A DNA stretch of 37,939 nucleotides from positions 1 to 37,939 of the forward strand of contig NZ_BDCU01000026.1 in the NCBI RefSeq assembly GCF_001618425.1. Direction: 5' to 3'. The translations under genes and the position numbers were made by a program. The notes below the pieces were generated by a model, which was given only the letters and a program-made list of their open reading frames with translations, did no database searches and was not told the DNA's origin. Shown here piece by piece: positions 24,070 to 32,006 of the stretch. This DNA is from Nocardia fusca NBRC 14340. GTDB taxonomy: Bacteria > Actinomycetota > Actinomycetes > Mycobacteriales > Mycobacteriaceae. How positions within the stretch are numbered: position 1 is the stretch's first letter; each line of letters starts with the position of its first letter.

Positions 24070-24522
24070 TCAATCCGAAGACGCGTGGCGGTGCAGGGCA
24101 ACGGTGGTCAGTGTTCTGGACTTCGCCCTGAGATCGAGGAACACCGCCGTGTCGCCGATCTCCTCCCGGAACGATACGACTCCCTCCGGTGGCACATGGG
24201 GTTCGAGAGCCATGCCCTTTCTCGGCATGGCGAAGTACCCACGTAGTTCGTCCTCTCGCACGACCACGCCCGCGCGGACCGTCAGCGCTGCCAGGTGCAG
24301 CGAGGCCGGCGAATAGGGACGTGGTATCCGCAGGGTGAGGGTTTCGAACGGGCCGATGCTCGGGGATCCGGTGAATTCCCGCATGAAGGCGTTCGAACAC
24401 AGGATCTCTCGCAACTCGGTCGCACAGGCAGCGGCGACCGTGGAAGGGTCGAACGGTCCGACTGCGGTGAGCAGCCGGTCGACCGATGCCCGGATCGCGT
24501 ACGCCTGCGACGTATCGGTCAT
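24070..24522 (-). CDS. Hypothetical protein
   Basis: 150 aa, ATG with GAGGGGA about 8 bases upstream. No recognised domain, signal or membrane segment. It has an N-terminal helical region (AIRASVDRLLTAVGPF), two cysteines (33 and 42) and a beta-rich second half (TLTLRIPRP to TTVALHRHASSD). It faces the HExxH gene, so an immunity or inhibitor role could be imagined, but toxin-immunity pairs are usually codirectional and nothing in the sequence shows this. Confidence 0.65.
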   Translation of the reverse strand: MTDTSQAYAIRASVDRLLTAVGPFDPSTVAAACATELREILCSNAFMREFTGSPSIGPFETLTLRIPRPYSPASLHLAALTVRAGVVVREDELRGYFAMPRKGMALEPHVPPEGVVSFREEIGDTAVFLDLRAKSRTLTTVALHRHASSD

Positions 24523-24624
24523 CGAGAGTCCCCTCGGAGGTGTGGAACCGAACCGATATCAGCATCGCGCAACCCGGTCCGGCCCGCTACTGCGAATTTC
24601 CTTGCAGGGGACGCCTATCACTGT

Positions 24625-25224
24625 TCAGGGGGCCGGTGCCGCGCGGAGGGCTTCGAGGATCCGGCGCAGGGAGGCCAGGGTGTCGGACAAGGCGCCGGGG
24701 CCGGGGGAGGTGGCGAGCCAGAGGGCGGCTTCGTTCATGGCGCCGGACAGCAGGTGGGTGAGCGGCGGTATGGGCTGGGGCGGGATGACGCCGGCGGCGA
24801 CCAGTGCGGTGAGGGCTTCTTCGAGGTGGCGGGCGGAGGCGGATTCGTCCATGGCGCGCCATTCCTGCCAGCCGAGGACCGCGGGGCCGTCGATCAGCAT
24901 GATGCGCTGGATCTCGGGGGTGGTGCAGATGGTCAGGAAGGTTTCGCAGCCGGTGACGAGCTGGGTCCACGGGTCCGATTCGGTGTCCGCGGCGGCGGCG
25001 ACGCGGTCGCCGACCTCGGCTTGCACGTCCTCCAGGACCGCGCGGAACAGCGTGAGTTTGCTGTCGAAATTATGGTAGAGCGCGCCCTTGGTGACGCCCG
25101 CCGCGGTGACGATCTCCGAAAGACCCACGGCGGCATAGCCTTTGGCGGCAAAAAGCTGTCTGCTCTGGTGCAGCAGCGTTGCGCGGGTCTGTTCCCGCTG
25201 CTGGGTGCGCAGCGATCCGGCCAT
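24625..25224 (-). CDS. TetR family transcriptional regulator
   Basis: 199 aa, ATG with GGAAGG 6 bases upstream. Helix-turn-helix: LFAAKGYAAVGLSEIVTAAG then VTKGALYHNFDSKLTLF (about residues 24-60), the classic TetR layout. The C-terminal ligand domain is of the AcrR-like kind. Two palindromes built on CATACC-GGTATG lie in the 90-bp spacer to the divergent glyoxalase-fold gene, one of them 18 bases from this start codon, so it very likely represses itself and its neighbour. Confidence 0.94.
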   Translation of the reverse strand: MAGSLRTQQREQTRATLLHQSRQLFAAKGYAAVGLSEIVTAAGVTKGALYHNFDSKLTLFRAVLEDVQAEVGDRVAAAADTESDPWTQLVTGCETFLTICTTPEIQRIMLIDGPAVLGWQEWRAMDESASARHLEEALTALVAAGVIPPQPIPPLTHLLSGAMNEAALWLATSPGPGALSDTLASLRRILEALRAAPAP

Positions 25225-25241
25225 CGCGAACCTTCCATTGA

Positions 25242-25256
25242 CATACCGACGGTATG
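25242..25256. promoter_or_regulatory. TetR operator 1
   Basis: CATACCGACGGTATG, a perfect 7+1+7 palindrome 17 bases upstream of the TetR ATG. Confidence 0.75.
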
Positions 25257-25273
25257 CGACCTAGCCTAGTTCG

Positions 25274-25288
25274 CATACCGTTGGTATG
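25274..25288. promoter_or_regulatory. TetR operator 2
   Basis: CATACCGTTGGTATG, a 6+3+6 palindrome with the same half-sites as operator 1. The centres are 32 bp apart, about three helical turns, so two dimers could bind the same face. It ends 26 bases before the glyoxalase-fold start. Confidence 0.75.
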
Positions 25289-25314
25289 TGAAATTCGGCG
25301 CGAAAGAGGCAGGT

Positions 25315-25746
25315 ATGGCACTCGGCAGCTTCTACCCGGTCATCGGCACCACTCGGATCGCGCAGGCGCGCGATTTCTACACCCGCTGGTTCGGATTCGA
25401 GATCGCCTTCGAGGCGGACTGGTACGTCAGCCTGCGGCGGACCGAAGGCGAGCGGTACTACGAGCTGGCGCTGCTCGACCCCACACACCCGACCGTCCCC
25501 GCCGACTACCGCAAACCGGTCCAGGGTCTGCTGCTGAACTTCGAGGTCGACGATGTCGACGCCGAATGGGAACGGCTGGTCGTGCGGGGCGGATTGCGGG
25601 CCGAACTCGATATCCGCTCGGAGGATTTCGGGCAGCGGCATTTCCTCGTCGCGGATCCGAGCGGCGTGCTGATCGATGTCATCACCGAGATACCGCCCAC
25701 CGGCGAATACGCCGGACAGTTCGCCGCCGGGGCGGCAGCGGTTTGA
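25315..25746 (+). CDS. Glyoxalase/VOC superfamily protein
   Basis: 143 aa from ATG 25315, which has AAAGAGG upstream. The GTG at 25288 lies inside the operator and is rejected. The paired beta-alpha-beta-beta-beta modules of the VOC fold are visible: YPVIGTTRIAQARDFYTRWF with FEADWYVSLRR in the first, LLLNFEVDDVDAEWERLV with HFLVADPSGVLIDVI in the second. Metal ligands of glyoxalase I are not clearly all present, so it may be a resistance- or dioxygenase-type member. It is regulated together with the divergent TetR gene. Confidence 0.88.
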   Translation: MALGSFYPVIGTTRIAQARDFYTRWFGFEIAFEADWYVSLRRTEGERYYELALLDPTHPTVPADYRKPVQGLLLNFEVDDVDAEWERLVVRGGLRAELDIRSEDFGQRHFLVADPSGVLIDVITEIPPTGEYAGQFAAGAAAV

Positions 25747-26474
25747 TGCTCGAGTTCCCGTCGTGGTCCGGGCGCGGCTCGGGCCCGCCGGTCTTGCCGG
25801 ATGGGCGCACAATGGATCGAATGACATCCGGTGCGCGTACGCAGTTCGACGACCCGGCCGAACTCCGGTCGCGACTGCGGCACGTGTACTGGATCGGTGG
25901 GGGGAGCGGCGCCGGGAAGTCGGCCGTCGCGACCGCTGTCGCCGCCCGGCACGGTCTGCGGGTCTACTCGACCGATGACGCCATGGCCGATCACGCGGAG
26001 CGCAGCACGCCCGGCGACGCACCGTATCTGTCGGCGTTCCTGGGTATGAGCATGGACGAGCGCTGGGTGCACCGGACCCCGGAGACGATGTTCGAAACGT
26101 TCCACTGGTTCCGGGGCGAGGGTTTCGGCGCGATCGTCGACGACCTGCTGGGCATTCCCGAACCTACCGTCGCCGAGGGGTTCCGCCTGCTGCCGCACCT
26201 GGTCGCGCCGCTGCTGGCCGAGCCCGCCCGGGCGATCTGGCTGCTGCCGTCACCCCAGTTCCGCCGCGATGTCTTCGCCGGCCGCGGCTGGGAGATCCCG
26301 CGCCGGACGAGCGACCCCGCCCGTGCGCGGCACAACTTGCTGCGGCGCGACGAAATGTTCACCGACCACCTGCGTGCCGAAGCGACCTGGCTCGGGCTGC
26401 CCATGCTCGAGGTCGACGGATCGACGACCGAGCACGACGCCGCGGACCAGGTGGGACGTGCCTTCGGCCTGTGA
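25746..26474 (+). CDS. P-loop kinase-like protein
   Basis: 242 aa if started at ATG 25746, which overlaps the VOC stop as TGATG; starts at 25812 or 25821 would give about 220 aa and remove a non-conserved leader. The Walker A motif WIGGGSGAGKSAVA is followed by a short strand ending YSTDDAM, as in nucleotide or small-molecule kinases. RRDVFAGRGWEIPRRTSDPA resembles a lid segment. It likely phosphorylates a small molecule; the substrate is unknown. Confidence 0.75.
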   Translation: MLEFPSWSGRGSGPPVLPDGRTMDRMTSGARTQFDDPAELRSRLRHVYWIGGGSGAGKSAVATAVAARHGLRVYSTDDAMADHAERSTPGDAPYLSAFLGMSMDERWVHRTPETMFETFHWFRGEGFGAIVDDLLGIPEPTVAEGFRLLPHLVAPLLAEPARAIWLLPSPQFRRDVFAGRGWEIPRRTSDPARARHNLLRRDEMFTDHLRAEATWLGLPMLEVDGSTTEHDAADQVGRAFGL

Positions 26475-26598
26475 TCCGCCGCGGCGGTTCGGATCCGGCC
26501 GAGATCGATCTTCACGGGGAACGGGGCGGAAGCTTCGGCGACCTGCTCGCATAGGCGGTCGCGGGTCGGCTCGGTGTGATCGGCCGGTCTGATGGATC

Positions 26599-26934
26599 AT
26601 GTACGCCGTGAGCGATACCGATCTTGTGGACGTGACCATCAGTGGACCCGACGAAGAATGGCTGGCGGAGTTCACCCACCGGCTCGTCACGGATCGGTTG
26701 GCGGCATGCGGGAACATCTTCCCGGATGTGCGATCGATCTATCGATGGGAGGGCGCGGTGGAGGACGCCTCCGAGGCCGTGGTCGTACTGCACACGCGGG
26801 CGTCGCTGGTCCCCGCGATCGTCGAACGCGCCAACTCGGAGCACCCGGACGAGGTTCCCCAGGTCGTCGCGGTACCGGTGGCGGGGGTGAACCCCGCCTA
26901 CGGCCGGTGGATCCTGGACGAGACCGCGAGCTGA
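26599..26934 (+). CDS. cutA: CutA-type divalent-cation tolerance protein
   Basis: 111 aa. The CutA1 fold (PII-like trimer) is recognised from RLVTDRLAACGNIFPDVRSI then YRWEG, and from VVVLHTRASLVPAIVERANS. The C-terminal PEVIA-type motif appears as VPQVVAVPVAGVNPAYGRWI. In other bacteria CutA is linked to copper tolerance, though the mechanism is unsettled. ATG 26599 or GTG 26608 may be the start. The gene is convergent with a GNAT gene, with a 13-bp hairpin between. Confidence 0.93.
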   Translation: MYAVSDTDLVDVTISGPDEEWLAEFTHRLVTDRLAACGNIFPDVRSIYRWEGAVEDASEAVVVLHTRASLVPAIVERANSEHPDEVPQVVAVPVAGVNPAYGRWILDETAS

Positions 26935-26941
26935 TGACCGG

Positions 26942-26977
26942 CGGATACCGCGCCCGGTCCGTCCGGCGCGGTATCCG
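26942..26977. terminator. Bidirectional terminator, cutA/GNAT
   Basis: CGGATACCGCGCC (26942-26954) pairs perfectly with 26965-26977 across a 10-base loop, 7 bases after the cutA stop and just before the convergent gene's stop. Confidence 0.75.
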
Positions 26978-26980
26978 GGC

Positions 26981-27268
26981 TCAGCGATGTACCAGGTCGG
27001 CGTACTCGGGGTGGGCGCCGATGTAATCGTCGACGTACCAGCAGGTGGCCACGACCTCGAAGCCCGCGGCCCGGGTCTCGTCCAGCGCGTACCCGACCAC
27101 CTGGCCCGCCACCCCTCGCCCCCGGAACTCGGGGAAGGTGATGGTGTGGTGGAAGTTGCGGACCTTCGGCGATTCCGTCTCCGCGTAGTCGGCATAGCCC
27201 GCGAGGGTCCCGTCCAGGTAGATCTCGAAGCGGGTGTCCTCGGCATTGTGTCGCAGTTCGGTACTCAC
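26981..27268 (-). CDS. GNAT-fold N-acetyltransferase (Acetyltransf_CG type)
   Basis: 95 aa from GTG 27268. Small single-domain member: FEIYLDGTLAGYADY, then the acetyl-CoA loop FPEFRGRGVAGQVVGYALDE and a VVATCWYVDDYIGAHPEY ending, as in the short GNAT family (pfam14542). The conserved Cys in ATCWYV is present. The substrate is unknown. It is 41 bases downstream of the FAD oxidase on the same strand and may be read through from it. Confidence 0.88.
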   Translation of the reverse strand: MSTELRHNAEDTRFEIYLDGTLAGYADYAETESPKVRNFHHTITFPEFRGRGVAGQVVGYALDETRAAGFEVVATCWYVDDYIGAHPEYADLVHR

Positions 27269-27309
27269 CTTCGGTGAAACGGCGGGCCCGGTGCGGTTTG
27301 TTCCGGTGT

Positions 27310-28668
27310 TCAGAGGACAGCGCCGGGGTTGAGGATGCCGTGGGGGTCGAGGGCAGTCTTGATCCGCCTGGTCAGGTCCATCACCTCGGGGCCCAGCTGA
27401 TCCGGGAGCCAGGCCTTCTTGAGGCGGCCCACACCGTGTTCGCCGGTGATGGTGCCGCCGAGGGTGATGGCCAGTGCCATGATCTCGCCGAAGGCGCGGT
27501 GCGCGCGCTCGGTCTCGTCCGGATCGGACGGATCGTGCACGATCAGCGGATGGGTGTTGCCGTCGCCGGCGTGCGCGATCACCGACACCGTGACGTCGTT
27601 GCGTTCGGCGATCTCGGCGATACCGGTCACCAGATCGCCGAGCCGGGGCAGCGGCACCCCGACATCCTCGAGCAGCAGCGGGCCGAGCCGTTCGACCGCG
27701 GGGATCGCATAGCGGCGGGCGGCGGTGAACGCTTCGCCCTCCTCCGGGTCGGCGGTGTGGAACGCCTCGGTGGCCCCGGCGGCCCGGCAGGCCTCGAGCA
27801 TGATCCGGGCCTCCTGCGCGGCGTGGTCGCCGGGCGCGTCGGAGCGGGCCACCAGCAGGGCGGCGGCGTCGCGGTCCAGGCCCATCCGCAGTTCGTCCTC
27901 CACCGCGTTGATGGCTACGGAGTCCATGAACTCCAGCATGGCCGGGCGCAGCGCGCCGGTGACGGCGAGAATCGCCTCGGTGGCCGCGGTGAGTGTGGCG
28001 AACGAGGCGACCACGGTGCTCTGCGCCGGCTGCGCGGGCAGCAGCCGCAGGGTGAGTTCGGTGATGACCCCGAGGGTGCCCTCGCTGCCGACGAACATCT
28101 TGGTCAGCGACAGCCCGGCCGAATCCTTCAGGCGCGGGCCGCCCAGCCGGACCGCGGTGCCGTCGGCGAGCACGACCTCCATGCCCAGGACATAGTCGGT
28201 GGTCACGCCGTATTTGACACAGCACAGGCCGCCCGCGTTGGTGGCGGCGTTACCGCCGATCGAGCACATCTCGAACGACGAGGGGTCGGGGGGATACCAG
28301 AGCCCGTGTTCGGCGACCGCCCGTTTGACCTCGGCGTTGAGCAACCCGGGGCCGACGACCGCGGTCCGGGTGACCGGGTCGATGGCGATACCGCGCATCC
28401 GCTCGGTGCTCAGCACGATTCCGCCGTCCACCGCGGTCGCGCCGCCGGAGAGGCCGGAACCGGCGCCCCGCGGGACCACCGGGACCCGATGCTCGTCGGC
28501 CCAGCGCAGCGTCGTGCACACATCGGCGGTTCCGGTGGCGCGGACCACGGCAAGCGGCGTCCCCGCCGCCGGGTCCTTCGCCCAGTCCTGCCGGTACCCG
28601 GCGAGGACATCGGGATCGGTGAGCACCGTGCCGGCGGGTAGGAGATCGATCAGTTCACGCAGGTCCAC
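27310..28668 (-). CDS. FAD-linked oxidase (GlcD/D-lactate dehydrogenase type)
   Basis: 452 aa, GTG start with a TAGCGT -10 box 6 bases upstream. The PCMH-type FAD-binding domain is clear: VPRGAGSGLSGGATAVDGG, DPSSFEMCSIGGNAATNAGG and MFVGSEGTLGVITELTLRL. The C-terminal substrate domain ends with GTITGEHGVGRLKKAWL and a DPHGILNPGAVL tail. It oxidises a 2-hydroxy acid such as D-lactate, glycolate or 2-hydroxyglutarate; the exact substrate cannot be read. M. tuberculosis Rv1257c is a related protein. No GlcE/GlcF-type partner is adjacent. Confidence 0.92.
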   Translation of the reverse strand: MDLRELIDLLPAGTVLTDPDVLAGYRQDWAKDPAAGTPLAVVRATGTADVCTTLRWADEHRVPVVPRGAGSGLSGGATAVDGGIVLSTERMRGIAIDPVTRTAVVGPGLLNAEVKRAVAEHGLWYPPDPSSFEMCSIGGNAATNAGGLCCVKYGVTTDYVLGMEVVLADGTAVRLGGPRLKDSAGLSLTKMFVGSEGTLGVITELTLRLLPAQPAQSTVVASFATLTAATEAILAVTGALRPAMLEFMDSVAINAVEDELRMGLDRDAAALLVARSDAPGDHAAQEARIMLEACRAAGATEAFHTADPEEGEAFTAARRYAIPAVERLGPLLLEDVGVPLPRLGDLVTGIAEIAERNDVTVSVIAHAGDGNTHPLIVHDPSDPDETERAHRAFGEIMALAITLGGTITGEHGVGRLKKAWLPDQLGPEVMDLTRRIKTALDPHGILNPGAVL

Positions 28669-28674
28669 GCCCCA

Positions 28675-28680
28675 ACGCTA
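28675..28680 (-). promoter_or_regulatory. Leaderless -10 box for FAD oxidase
   Basis: On the minus strand TAGCGT ends 6 bases before the GTG start, with no Shine-Dalgarno. Confidence 0.5.
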
Positions 28681-28698
28681 ACCGCTCGCGGCCCGGAT

Positions 28699-28726
28699 GG
28701 GGTCCCGTCCGTTCAGACGGGACCCC
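28699..28726 (-). terminator. Terminator after thioredoxin-reductase-like gene
   Basis: GGGGTCCCGTC (28699-28709) pairs perfectly with GACGGGACCCC (28716-28726) across a 6-base loop, six bases after the stop of the minus-strand flavoprotein gene. Confidence 0.75.
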
Positions 28727-28732
28727 CGGTGA

Positions 28733-29755
28733 TCACAGACCGTGGCCGCGGGCGCTGTTCACCGCTTGCGCGAGTTCGGCCTCGGCGGCCGCCGCGAACC
28801 CGTCGCGCGCGGCGGCGACCGCGGTATCGAATTCCTCCTCCACGAGATCGGCGTTGATCTGGGCACCGGCCGTCGCACCGGCCGCGGCGGCCGCCCCGAC
28901 CTGTGCGGACAGATCCGTGACGTTCCCGGCGGCCCAGACCCCCGGCACCTCGGTGCGGCCGGTGGCGTCGCACGGGATGTACCGGCCGAATCCCGCCGGA
29001 TGCTCGGTGGTCGCCAGGCCCAGACCGGTGAGGAACCCGGCGCGGGCGACCATCCGCGAGCCCACGGCGACGACCTCCCGGGCGACGATGGTGCCGTCGG
29101 CGAGCCGGACGCCGGTGATCCGGTCGTCGGTGATCTCGATTCCGGCCACCTCGCCCGGCACCACGCGGACGCCGCGCGCGGCGAGCCGTTCCGCGACTTC
29201 CGGTGTGGGATCGGGCTGATCGTGGGTGAAGTAGACGACGTCATCGCTGAGCTGGCGGAACAGCTGGACCTGGTGCAGGGAGATCGGCCCGCGGCTCAGC
29301 ACGGCGATCGCCCGGTCGCGAACCTCCCAGCCGTGGCAGTACGGGCAGTGCAGCACATCGCGGCCCCAGCGTTCCCGCAGGCCGGGGATCTCGGGCAGTT
29401 CGTCGGTCAGCCCGGTGGTCACCAGTAGCCGCCGCGCCCGGACCGCTCGGCCGTCGGCGAGCGTGATCGTGAAACGGTCACCGTCGCGGACCGCGCCGGT
29501 GATCTCCCCGGACACCACCCGGCCGCCGTAGCGGCGGATCTCGGCGCGGCCGGTCTCGAGTAGTTCCGCCGGCGGCGTGCCGTCGCGCGCCAGCAGCCCG
29601 TGCACGCCGTCGGCGGGGGCGTTGCGCGGTTGTCCCGCATCGATCACCACCACGCTGCGCCGCGACCGGGCCAACATGAGCGCCCCGTTCAGGCCGGCCG
29701 CCCCGCCGCCGGCCACCACCACGTCGTAGTCGTTGTCCAGTTCATCGGTCACCAT
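28733..29755 (-). CDS. Thioredoxin-reductase-like FAD oxidoreductase
   Basis: 340 aa from ATG 29755, which has GAGGAGG about 5 bases upstream. FAD-binding GGGAAGLNGAL (16-26), a redox-active pair Cys137-Pro-Tyr-Cys140 in HCPYCHGWEV, and a C-terminal GVWAAGNVTDL. The CPYCHG form, rather than CATC, places it with thioredoxin-reductase-like enzymes that reduce small disulfides or natural-product dithiols rather than with TrxB proper. The NADPH-binding GxGxxG is degenerate (VLSRGPISL), so its hydride donor is unclear. The last 35 residues are Ala-rich and helical. Confidence 0.88.
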   Translation of the reverse strand: MVTDELDNDYDVVVAGGGAAGLNGALMLARSRRSVVVIDAGQPRNAPADGVHGLLARDGTPPAELLETGRAEIRRYGGRVVSGEITGAVRDGDRFTITLADGRAVRARRLLVTTGLTDELPEIPGLRERWGRDVLHCPYCHGWEVRDRAIAVLSRGPISLHQVQLFRQLSDDVVYFTHDQPDPTPEVAERLAARGVRVVPGEVAGIEITDDRITGVRLADGTIVAREVVAVGSRMVARAGFLTGLGLATTEHPAGFGRYIPCDATGRTEVPGVWAAGNVTDLSAQVGAAAAAGATAGAQINADLVEEEFDTAVAAARDGFAAAAEAELAQAVNSARGHGL

Positions 29756-29931
29756 GACCACCTCCTCGGCGCCGACTATCCGTACCTTCGGACCAATTGG
29801 CAAACATTTTTGCTGTATTGACAACTCGATGGAGTCGGCGGGACTGCGGGATCCCTCCGAAAATCGCGCCCGAACTGTGGGTTTGCCCCGCGCTCACCTC
29901 CCGGACACCTGGTCCTGCGAGGCTGGCGAGC

Positions 29932-30405
29932 GTGCAGGACCTGGCGACGAGCGCTGATACGTGGGAGATCCGGTTCGCCCGCTGGTGCGCCGCGGTGGTC
30001 GCGCGCCTGCCGTGGGGCCTGGACCGCCTCGTCGCTCCCACATTCCTCGGTTTCGCGCTGATCAACAGCTTCACCTTCGGGGTCGATCTACTGATCCTCA
30101 CCGGGATGCGCAGCGGACTCGGGTTACCGGGATGGTTGTCGGTATCGGTCGGCTACGTCTGCGCCTTCGCGCTGGCGTTCTATCTCAACCGGCGGTTGAA
30201 CTTCCGCTCCCACGCTCCGGCGGGACGGCAGGCGATGGTCTACACGGTCGTCGTGCTGATCAACTACCTCGCCTTCATCCTGGGCGTCGGCGCCGGACTG
30301 GCCGCGCTCGGTGTGCAGTACCACCTGTCGCGGATGCTGGCCGGGGCATGCGAGGCGGTGTACATGTACTCGGCCATGCGCTGGGTGGTCTTCCGGCGCC
30401 CCTGA
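29932..30405 (+). CDS. GtrA family membrane protein
   Basis: 157 aa from GTG 29932; the frame extends upstream to 29797 but that part lacks family character. Four transmembrane helices (about 35-55, 65-85, 100-120, 128-148) and FYLNRRLNFRSH between helices 2 and 3 match the GtrA pattern. The probable role is in moving a lipid-linked sugar. It is a diverged paralogue of the protein at 8954-9505. It is convergent with the peptidase E gene, only 7 bases apart. Confidence 0.82.
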   Translation: MQDLATSADTWEIRFARWCAAVVARLPWGLDRLVAPTFLGFALINSFTFGVDLLILTGMRSGLGLPGWLSVSVGYVCAFALAFYLNRRLNFRSHAPAGRQAMVYTVVVLINYLAFILGVGAGLAALGVQYHLSRMLAGACEAVYMYSAMRWVVFRRP

Positions 30406-30412
30406 CCGCCGA

Positions 30413-31054
30413 TCAGCCCGTGTACACCCGGGTTTCGTCTCCGTCGCGGACCACGACATCGGCATCGGTGAGCGCCCAGTGCGGGGTGCCCGCCACCCGG
30501 AGGCGGTCGGCGAGGGCGTTACCCGTCCGTTCGGGGTCGGTGGGTGAGTCCAGATGCGGCACGATCGGACGATCGACCACCCCCAGACCCGTCCAGATCG
30601 GATCGATACCGCAGGCCGGCCGTACCTCGGCGGGGTCGTCGGCGGTCTCCAGACCGTGCAGGTCCGGGCTCAGTACACAGGCGCCCGCGCTGTAACCCGC
30701 GTAGACGACCGAATCCGACGCCAGCAATTCCGGGATCACCCGGTCCGCACCGCTCCGTGCGAACTGGGCGCGCAGGACGAAGGTGTTGCCCCCGCGGACC
30801 CAGAGGACGGGGAACCGGGCCAGCCGTCGGCGCAAATTCTCCGGACGCCCGGCGTATTCGCGCAGATCCACCTCCTCGGGCCGGAACCCGAGTGTGCGCA
30901 GCGGTGTCAGTTCGCTGGTCAGTGCGGCGGCCCGGCCCCGCGGCCAGGAGTCGAAGGCATTGGCGATCACCGCGACCGGGCCCGGTGCACCGACCAGCGA
31001 AGCGAAGACGTCGTAATGAGCGCCGAACCGGTAGCTCGCCAGGAACAGCCGCAT
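30413..31054 (-). CDS. Peptidase E-like serine peptidase (S51)
   Basis: 213 aa. The S51 class I glutamine-amidotransferase-like fold is shown by LWVRGGNTFVLRAQF and the nucleophile elbow VYAGYSAGACVLSPD (Ser in GYSAG). GVVDRPIVPHLDSP carries the His-containing segment. Bacterial members cleave Asp-Xaa dipeptides or act on cyanophycin-type products. Its ATG is one base after the stop of the MDMPI gene, so the two are probably co-translated. Confidence 0.87.
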   Translation of the reverse strand: MRLFLASYRFGAHYDVFASLVGAPGPVAVIANAFDSWPRGRAAALTSELTPLRTLGFRPEEVDLREYAGRPENLRRRLARFPVLWVRGGNTFVLRAQFARSGADRVIPELLASDSVVYAGYSAGACVLSPDLHGLETADDPAEVRPACGIDPIWTGLGVVDRPIVPHLDSPTDPERTGNALADRLRVAGTPHWALTDADVVVRDGDETRVYTG

Positions 31055-31055
31055 C

Positions 31056-31892
31056 TCAGATGGTGAACGCCAGATTCCGGACCAGCTGCCGGCCCAGATC
31101 CGCGTTCCCGTGGAAGGTGATCCGGCCCAGTGCCGAGTCGGCGGCCACCCGGCCGCCGCCGAGCCGCACCAGCAGACCGGAGTCCAGTTCCAGTGTGACG
31201 GTGGGTTCGGTGGCGGGCGCGTCCACATAGCGGGCCCGGTCACCGACCTCGATGTGCAGGGTCCGCGCGAGCGGACCGGTGAGCGCGAGGGTGATCAGCG
31301 AACCGACCGGCGCCTTACCGCGTTTCGCGACCACCCGGGGCAGCGACTGCGCGAACTCGGCGAAGGCGAGTTCGCCGCGCGGACCGCCCTCATCGATCCG
31401 TTTCCCGAGCGCGTCGGCGATATCGAGTTCGTGCATCCAGCAGTCGAACAACCGCACCCGCATGAACCGCGCGTAGGGCACCTCGCCGATGGGGGACGGT
31501 GACGGTGCCGACCACGCCGCGTCGTCCATGGCGGTGAGCGCGGCCCGGCGGCGGCCGATCACGTCGCGGTACAGGTCGAGCAGTTCGGTGCCCGCGCGCG
31601 GCCGCAGCCGCTGCACCCAGATCTCGTTGAGTGCGCCGATCTCGTTGCGCACGTGCGGCAGAGTCTGCACGTCGATATCGGGCGCCTGCGGATCACGTGC
31701 CGGGGGCTTGTCCCCGAGCAGCAGCGATTCGGTGCCGATCACATGGCTCAGCACATCGAACACGGTCCACCCCGGTAGGGGTGAGGGCGTCCGCCACTGC
31801 TCCTCGTCGAGGCCTGCGACCAGTTCGGCGAGGGCGTCGAACTGGTCGGACAACCGCGCGGTGAGTTCGGGACGGTCGAGGGTGTCAATCAT
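31056..31892 (-). CDS. DinB/MDMPI-fold maleylpyruvate isomerase family protein
   Basis: 278 aa. The N-terminal four-helix DinB-like domain begins RLSDQFDALAELVAGLDEEQ and carries PLPGWTVFDVLSHVIGTE and MRVRLFDCWMHELDIADALG; the histidines in these segments are the expected metal ligands. The C-terminal MDMPI_C-type domain (about 195-278) is SCP2-like. Family members use mycothiol as cofactor for isomerisation or transfer reactions, which fits a Mycobacteriales host. The substrate is unknown. It forms a tight pair with peptidase E. Confidence 0.88.
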   Translation of the reverse strand: MIDTLDRPELTARLSDQFDALAELVAGLDEEQWRTPSPLPGWTVFDVLSHVIGTESLLLGDKPPARDPQAPDIDVQTLPHVRNEIGALNEIWVQRLRPRAGTELLDLYRDVIGRRRAALTAMDDAAWSAPSPSPIGEVPYARFMRVRLFDCWMHELDIADALGKRIDEGGPRGELAFAEFAQSLPRVVAKRGKAPVGSLITLALTGPLARTLHIEVGDRARYVDAPATEPTVTLELDSGLLVRLGGGRVAADSALGRITFHGNADLGRQLVRNLAFTI

Positions 31893-32006
31893 TCGGTTCT
31901 CCTTCGAAGCCGGTACCTGCGTGCCGCGGAGCCGACGTGCCGGCCGAGGGATCGCATCATCGGCAGTGCCCTCCGTGGGCTGATCGGAATTCGTACGGGC
32001 CCGGGA

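Noticed and set aside
27274..28641. 455-aa plus-strand frame
   Set aside because: Shadow of the FAD-linked oxidase on the minus strand.
29797..29931. Upstream extension of the second GtrA protein
   Set aside because: No membrane-protein character and it would use most of the divergent promoter region.
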